From an uncultured Spirochaetaceae bacterium (lineage in GTDB: Bacteria > Spirochaetota > Spirochaetia > Sphaerochaetales > Sphaerochaetaceae): a stretch of DNA of 64,000 nt. Below the pieces are notes generated by a model, which saw nothing but the letters and a program-made list of their open reading frames with translations, was not told the DNA's origin and made no database searches. A program made the translations under genes and the position numbers. The DNA lies in assembly GCA_944389295.1 (NCBI GenBank), contig CALXLV010000011.1, forward strand, positions 1-64,000. Direction: 5' to 3'. The first letter of the stretch is position 1, and each line of letters begins with the position of its first letter. Below, piece after piece: positions 60,749 to 64,000 of this stretch.

Positions 60749-62427
60749 AAAAGGATTCACAGTGGTGGAAGAGAGCAGTTGTCTATCAGATATATCCCCG
60801 CAGCTTCATGGATTCAAACGGAGACGGGATCGGCGATATCCGCGGAATAGTATCGCGGCTCGGCTATCTCAGGGATCTCGGCGTTGATGTCATCTGGGTA
60901 TGCCCTGTCTACCAGTCTCCGAATGTTGACAACGGGTATGATATCAGCGACTACAGGGACATACAGTCTGATTTCGGTACGCTCGATGATATGAACGAGC
61001 TTATAGAGAAGGCCCATGAGAACGGCATACGGATCGTCATGGACATGGTGATGAACCACACTTCAGACCTCCATCCGTGGTTCCTTGAGGCAAGAAAAAG
61101 CAAGGACAATCCCTACCATGACTACTACCTCTGGGTTGATCCTCCCGCCGACGGCTCCCTCCCGAACAACTGGCAGTCGCATTTCAGCGGTCCGGCGTGG
61201 AAGTACTCCGAGGAGTGCGGCCAGTACTATCTCCACATCTTCTCATCAGGACAGCCCGATCTGAACTGGGCGAATCCTGAGCTGCGCGCGGCGCTGAAGG
61301 ATATACTCCGCTTCTGGCTGGACAAGGGAATCGACGGCTTCCGCCTTGACACTATAAACTTCATCTCGAAGGTTCCCGGATACCCGAGCGTACCCGGTGC
61401 GAAAGGACTTGTGCGCGGCTCGCAGTTCTACATGAACGGCCCGAAGGTGCACGACTACCTCCACGAAGTCTATGAGGACGTATTCTCGAAGTACGATATC
61501 ATGACTGTCGGAGAGACTCCCAACGTCACTCCTGAGACCGCTCTGCAGTATGTAGACGAGGAGCGCGGCGAGCTCAACATGGTTTTCCAGTTCGAGCATG
61601 TGAATATCGATCAGGGAAAGACGAACAAGTGGGATATCAGGCCATGGTCGATAAAGGAGTTCAAATCCATCGTATCGAAGTGGCAGAAATCCCTCGGCGA
61701 GAAGGGATGGAACAGCATCTACGTCTCCAACCATGACCAGGCGAGGAGCGTATCGCGCTTCGGCAATGACGAGAGGTATCTCAAGGAGAGCGCGAAGGTG
61801 CTGTGCACGATGGACATGACGCTCCGCGGCACTCCTTATGTATATCAGGGCGAGGAGCTTGGGATGACCAATGTGCGGTTTGAGAACATCTCCTCATACC
61901 GCGACGTGCAGACGCTGAATCTCTACAAGGAGCTTACGGATGCCGGCGTGCCGGAACACGATATAATGGAGAAGATTTACTACCGCGGACGCGACAATGC
62001 GCGCACTCCTATGCAGTGGGACAGTTCCGAGAACGCCGGATTTACAATCGGAAAGCCATGGATTGACGTAAATCCGAACTACAAGACCATAAACGCTGAG
62101 GCGGAGCTTGCCGATCCCGATTCAGTTCTCAACTACTACAAGACGATGATCGCGTTCAGGAAAGCGCATTCCGTGATCGTGGACGGTAGCTACAGGGAGT
62201 GCTTCGAGGAGAGCGACAGAGTATTCTCCTATGTCCGCGAGAACGATGAGGAGATGCTCTTTGTCGTCCTCAACTACAGCGCCACGAAGTTCACGCTGCA
62301 GATTCCCGATGATGTCGATATGGACGGGGCTGAGGTCGCGGTTTCCAATATCGGAAGGAAGTCTTTCTCCGGCAGAGTGCTTGATCTCAGGCCGTATGAG
62401 GCTGTCGTATTCCTGAAAAGGAAGTAA
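60745..62427 (+). CDS. GH13 oligo-1,6-glucosidase / alpha-glucosidase
   Basis: The 560-residue cytoplasmic enzyme starts WWKRAVVYQIYPRSFMDSNGDGIGDIRGI (family GH13_31-like). Catalytic residues are Asp202 in DGFRLDTINF, Glu257 in GETPNV and Asp in SNHDQARSVSRFG. Length equals Bacillus oligo-1,6-glucosidases. Start ATG 60745 overlaps the GH31 stop (ATGA), with GGGAGG upstream. It likely trims isomalto- or malto-oligosaccharides. Confidence 0.93.
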   Translation: MKKDSQWWKRAVVYQIYPRSFMDSNGDGIGDIRGIVSRLGYLRDLGVDVIWVCPVYQSPNVDNGYDISDYRDIQSDFGTLDDMNELIEKAHENGIRIVMDMVMNHTSDLHPWFLEARKSKDNPYHDYYLWVDPPADGSLPNNWQSHFSGPAWKYSEECGQYYLHIFSSGQPDLNWANPELRAALKDILRFWLDKGIDGFRLDTINFISKVPGYPSVPGAKGLVRGSQFYMNGPKVHDYLHEVYEDVFSKYDIMTVGETPNVTPETALQYVDEERGELNMVFQFEHVNIDQGKTNKWDIRPWSIKEFKSIVSKWQKSLGEKGWNSIYVSNHDQARSVSRFGNDERYLKESAKVLCTMDMTLRGTPYVYQGEELGMTNVRFENISSYRDVQTLNLYKELTDAGVPEHDIMEKIYYRGRDNARTPMQWDSSENAGFTIGKPWIDVNPNYKTINAEAELADPDSVLNYYKTMIAFRKAHSVIVDGSYRECFEESDRVFSYVRENDEEMLFVVLNYSATKFTLQIPDDVDMDGAEVAVSNIGRKSFSGRVLDLRPYEAVVFLKRK

Positions 62428-62445
62428 TCTTATTCCATCAGCTGT

Positions 62446-62478
62446 GAGGGGCGGCTTCTGCTGTCCCTCTTCTTTTTC
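62446..62478 (+). terminator. Terminator of the glycosidase operon
   Basis: GAGGGGCGGC (62446-62455) pairs with GCTGTCCCTC (62460-62469) including two G-T pairs, four-base loop, then TTCTTTTTC. Confidence 0.8.
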
Positions 62479-62528
62479 TCCTGTTTATTCTGGTGATAAA
62501 CCCATAACCTGCATCTTATAATGTGCTC

Positions 62529-63200
62529 ATGGGAAACTCGCTTGCAGAGAAGGTGTCAGAGAGAATTTCAGAGGATATACGTTCCGGCCGCTACCGCCCT
62601 GGGGAGAAAATCCCCAGCGAGCCTGTTCTCGCGGATGAAGCGGGAGTGGGCAGAAGCACAGTCAGGGAGGCTGTGAAGGAGCTTGTCACAGCCGGAGTGC
62701 TTGAGATACGCCGCGGCGAGGGAACTTATGTCTGCGCCGTTCCCGGTATCGGCAGGGACCCGCTGGGTCTGAATTTCATCTCCGACAGGAGAAAGGCCGC
62801 GCTCGATCTTTCAGAGATACGACTTCTCATCGAACCGTGGGCTGCCTCAGCAGCGGCTGCGAGAGCGGGAGATGAGGAGATTGCGAGGCTCGATGCCCTG
62901 CGCATTGAGACTGAGAAGAAGATAGCGGAAGGGGTGAATCACAGCAGAGAGGATATCGCTTTCCACTCCTTTCTCGCAGAGTGCACGGGAAACTCCGTAA
63001 TGCCCAATCTCATTCCCATCCTGATGCGTGCGATACCCCTTTTCATCGAGGTCACGGAGAGCTCCCTTGCCGGCGAGACTGTACGGACGCACCGCGAAAT
63101 CTGCGCTGCCGTGAGACATCATGATCCGGAATCTGCGGAAAAGGCGATGAGGGAGCATATACTCCTTAACCGCACCATGATACTTTCCCTTGATGAATGA
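62529..63200 (+). CDS. FadR/GntR-family regulator (FCD domain)
   Basis: The 223-residue protein has a GntR winged HTH (about 1-70: KVSERISEDIRSGRYRPGEKIPSEPVLADEAGVGRSTVREAVKELVTAGVLEIRRGEGTYV) and an FCD ligand domain (about 90-215) with the metal-binding Asp/His residues (EDIAFHSFLAECTGN, HREICAAVRHHD). FCD regulators sense sugar acids or other organic acids. TATAAT (62517-62522) is six bases before ATG 62529 with no Shine-Dalgarno, suggesting a leaderless mRNA. The dehydratase gene follows, with a palindrome between. Confidence 0.9.
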   Translation: MGNSLAEKVSERISEDIRSGRYRPGEKIPSEPVLADEAGVGRSTVREAVKELVTAGVLEIRRGEGTYVCAVPGIGRDPLGLNFISDRRKAALDLSEIRLLIEPWAASAAAARAGDEEIARLDALRIETEKKIAEGVNHSREDIAFHSFLAECTGNSVMPNLIPILMRAIPLFIEVTESSLAGETVRTHREICAAVRHHDPESAEKAMREHILLNRTMILSLDE

Positions 63201-63238
63201 GCTTCCATATTGCTGCGGATGTGTTATCCTTATCTGTG

Positions 63239-63258
63239 GACATCAGACGTCTGATGTC
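63239..63258 (+). promoter_or_regulatory. 20-bp perfect palindromic operator before the dehydratase gene
   Basis: GACATCAGACGTCTGATGTC reads the same on both strands. It lies 15 bases before the dehydratase ATG, directly after the FadR-type gene, and is the probable site of that regulator. GGAG (63263-63266) follows as the ribosome site. Confidence 0.75.
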
Positions 63259-63272
63259 ATTCTGGAGTGATT

Positions 63273-64000
63273 ATGGAAAAATGCGGACTGAAAAGCGAGA
63301 AGGTGAGGAAGCTGGCGCCGGAGATGGACCCTCTGCGCCTTGGAATGGGGTGGAGCGCCTCTGATCTTGATAAACCGAAGGTGCTCATTGAAAGTACTTT
63401 CGGTGACAGCCATCCCGGCTCAAGCGGTCTTTTCCCTCTTGTCGAGAGAGCCGTGGAGGGTGTTGCCTCCGCAGGAGGAAAGGCTGCCCGATATTTCGTC
63501 ACCGATATCTGCGACGGCCAGGCGCAGGGCCATGACGGAATAAACTACTCGCTTGCAAGCCGCGACATGATCGCGAATATGGTCGAGATACACAACAATG
63601 CCACCCCGTTCGATGCCGGCGTATTCATTGCCAGCTGCGACAAAGGGCTTCCGGGGCTGCTGATGGGAATAGGCAGAACTGATCTTCCCTCAGTGGTCGT
63701 TCCCGGAGGCGTCATGGAGGCCGGCCCTGATCTTCTTACGCTTGAGGAGATAGGCAAGTACAGCGCGCAGTATCAGAGGGGAGAGATAACTGAGAAGGAG
63801 TTCAGCTATTACAAGCACAACGCATGTCCCTCCTGCGGAGCCTGCTCGTTCATGGGCACAGCCTGCACAATGCAGGTCATGAGCGAGGCCCTCGGCCTTG
63901 CTCTTCCCGGCACGGCCCTCCTGCCCGCGGTATGCCCTGAGCTTCCTGATGCGGCGTACAGAGCTGGACAGGCTGCAGCGGCACTTGCCGTGAGCGGCAT
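63273..64000 (+). CDS. IlvD/Edd-family dehydratase, N-terminal part (runs off right edge)
   Basis: The first 242 codons of an iron-sulphur dehydratase, translated by hand from ATG 63273 (MEKCGLKSEKVRKL). Family patches: CDGQAQGHDGINYSLASRDMIA, SCDKGLPGLLMG and CPSCGACSFMGTACTMQ with the cluster cysteines. The last motif and the upstream FCD regulator fit the sugar-acid (aldonate) dehydratase side of the family more than branched-chain IlvD, but this is not certain. About 330 more residues are expected beyond the window. Confidence 0.85.
   Translation, partial: MEKCGLKSEKVRKLAPEMDPLRLGMGWSASDLDKPKVLIESTFGDSHPGSSGLFPLVERAVEGVASAGGKAARYFVTDICDGQAQGHDGINYSLASRDMIANMVEIHNNATPFDAGVFIASCDKGLPGLLMGIGRTDLPSVVVPGGVMEAGPDLLTLEEIGKYSAQYQRGEITEKEFSYYKHNACPSCGACSFMGTACTMQVMSEALGLALPGTALLPAVCPELPDAAYRAGQAAAALAVSG

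Noticed and set aside
1..64000. CRISPR arrays, tRNA or rRNA genes
   Set aside because: Reading the intergenic gaps shows no regularly spaced repeats and no cloverleaf or rRNA-like stretch; nearly all bases are in protein genes.

Overview
The window reads as chromosomal DNA of a Gram-negative bacterium, most likely a spirochaete of the Sphaerochaetaceae/Treponemataceae type. This assignment is an inference from gene content and style: secreted proteins with Phe-ending beta-barrels, a patatin-barrel fusion, TRAP/TTT and Ugp-like carbohydrate uptake, and a poly-G promoter resembling those of Treponema tpr genes. No rRNA or taxonomic marker beyond rpsD, topA, ftsH and ychF is present to prove it. 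Coding density is high, genes are packed in operons with ATGA-type overlaps, and most of the window is compositionally uniform. The exception is an AT-rich island at about 18.43-21.07 kb.

Layout. 1-1.4 kb: the start of an IS3-type OrfA running off the left edge, a secreted beta-helix lipoprotein behind a promoter whose spacer holds a G9 tract, and a small transposase-like HTH protein. 1.5-8.5 kb: a tight operon def-fmt-patatin/barrel-radical SAM-fumarase alpha-fumarase beta-truncated MFS. 8.5-10.6 kb: FKBP lipoprotein, HAD phosphatase, HdeD-like membrane protein. 10.6-18.4 kb: a complete histidine operon in the enterobacterial order (hisG-D-C-B-H-A-F-IE) with a His-rich leader peptide and attenuator, ending in a coupled pentapeptide-repeat gene. 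18.4-21.1 kb: AT-rich island with a secreted protein, a NERD nuclease-like protein, BrnT/BrnA and an extra BrnA-like antitoxin. 21.1-32.3 kb: radC, merR, an Ugp-like ABC operon lacking its ATPase, a sugar nucleotidyltransferase, YitT and LOG proteins, an Fn3/barrel protein, GNAT, Fic, and a RelE/XRE toxin-antitoxin pair. 32.4-44.6 kb: rlmKL, hslO, ftsH, an NtrB/NtrC-like pair, a TauABC/SsuABC-like ABC system, ychF, rpsD. 44.6-49.5 kb: a possible structured RNA, then a small regulon (NhaC-type transporter, HpcH/HpaI aldolase, PLP aminotransferase, Crp/Fnr regulator). 49.5-53.7 kb: two secreted proteins and topA. 53.7-64 kb: PrpR-type sigma-54 activator with tandem palindromes and a clean sigma-54 promoter driving tctBAC, GH31 and GH13 glycosidases, a FadR-type regulator and the first part of an IlvD/Edd dehydratase with a 20-bp palindromic operator between them.

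The most striking signals are regulatory. (1) A TTGACA/TAGAAT promoter has its 18-bp spacer half filled by nine Gs. (2) Two copies of an ATGTAAA-N4-TTTAC palindrome each lie exactly -41.5 from a predicted start site, in front of the NhaC-type operon and of the aminotransferase gene. The aminotransferase is divergent from a Crp/Fnr gene; together these look like an undescribed hydroxy-amino-acid or 2-oxo-acid catabolic regulon. (3) The tctBAC operon has a textbook GG-N10-GC promoter and upstream palindromes that overlap the end of its activator gene. (4) At least five genes show a -10 box exactly six bases before the ATG and no good Shine-Dalgarno, suggesting leaderless mRNAs.
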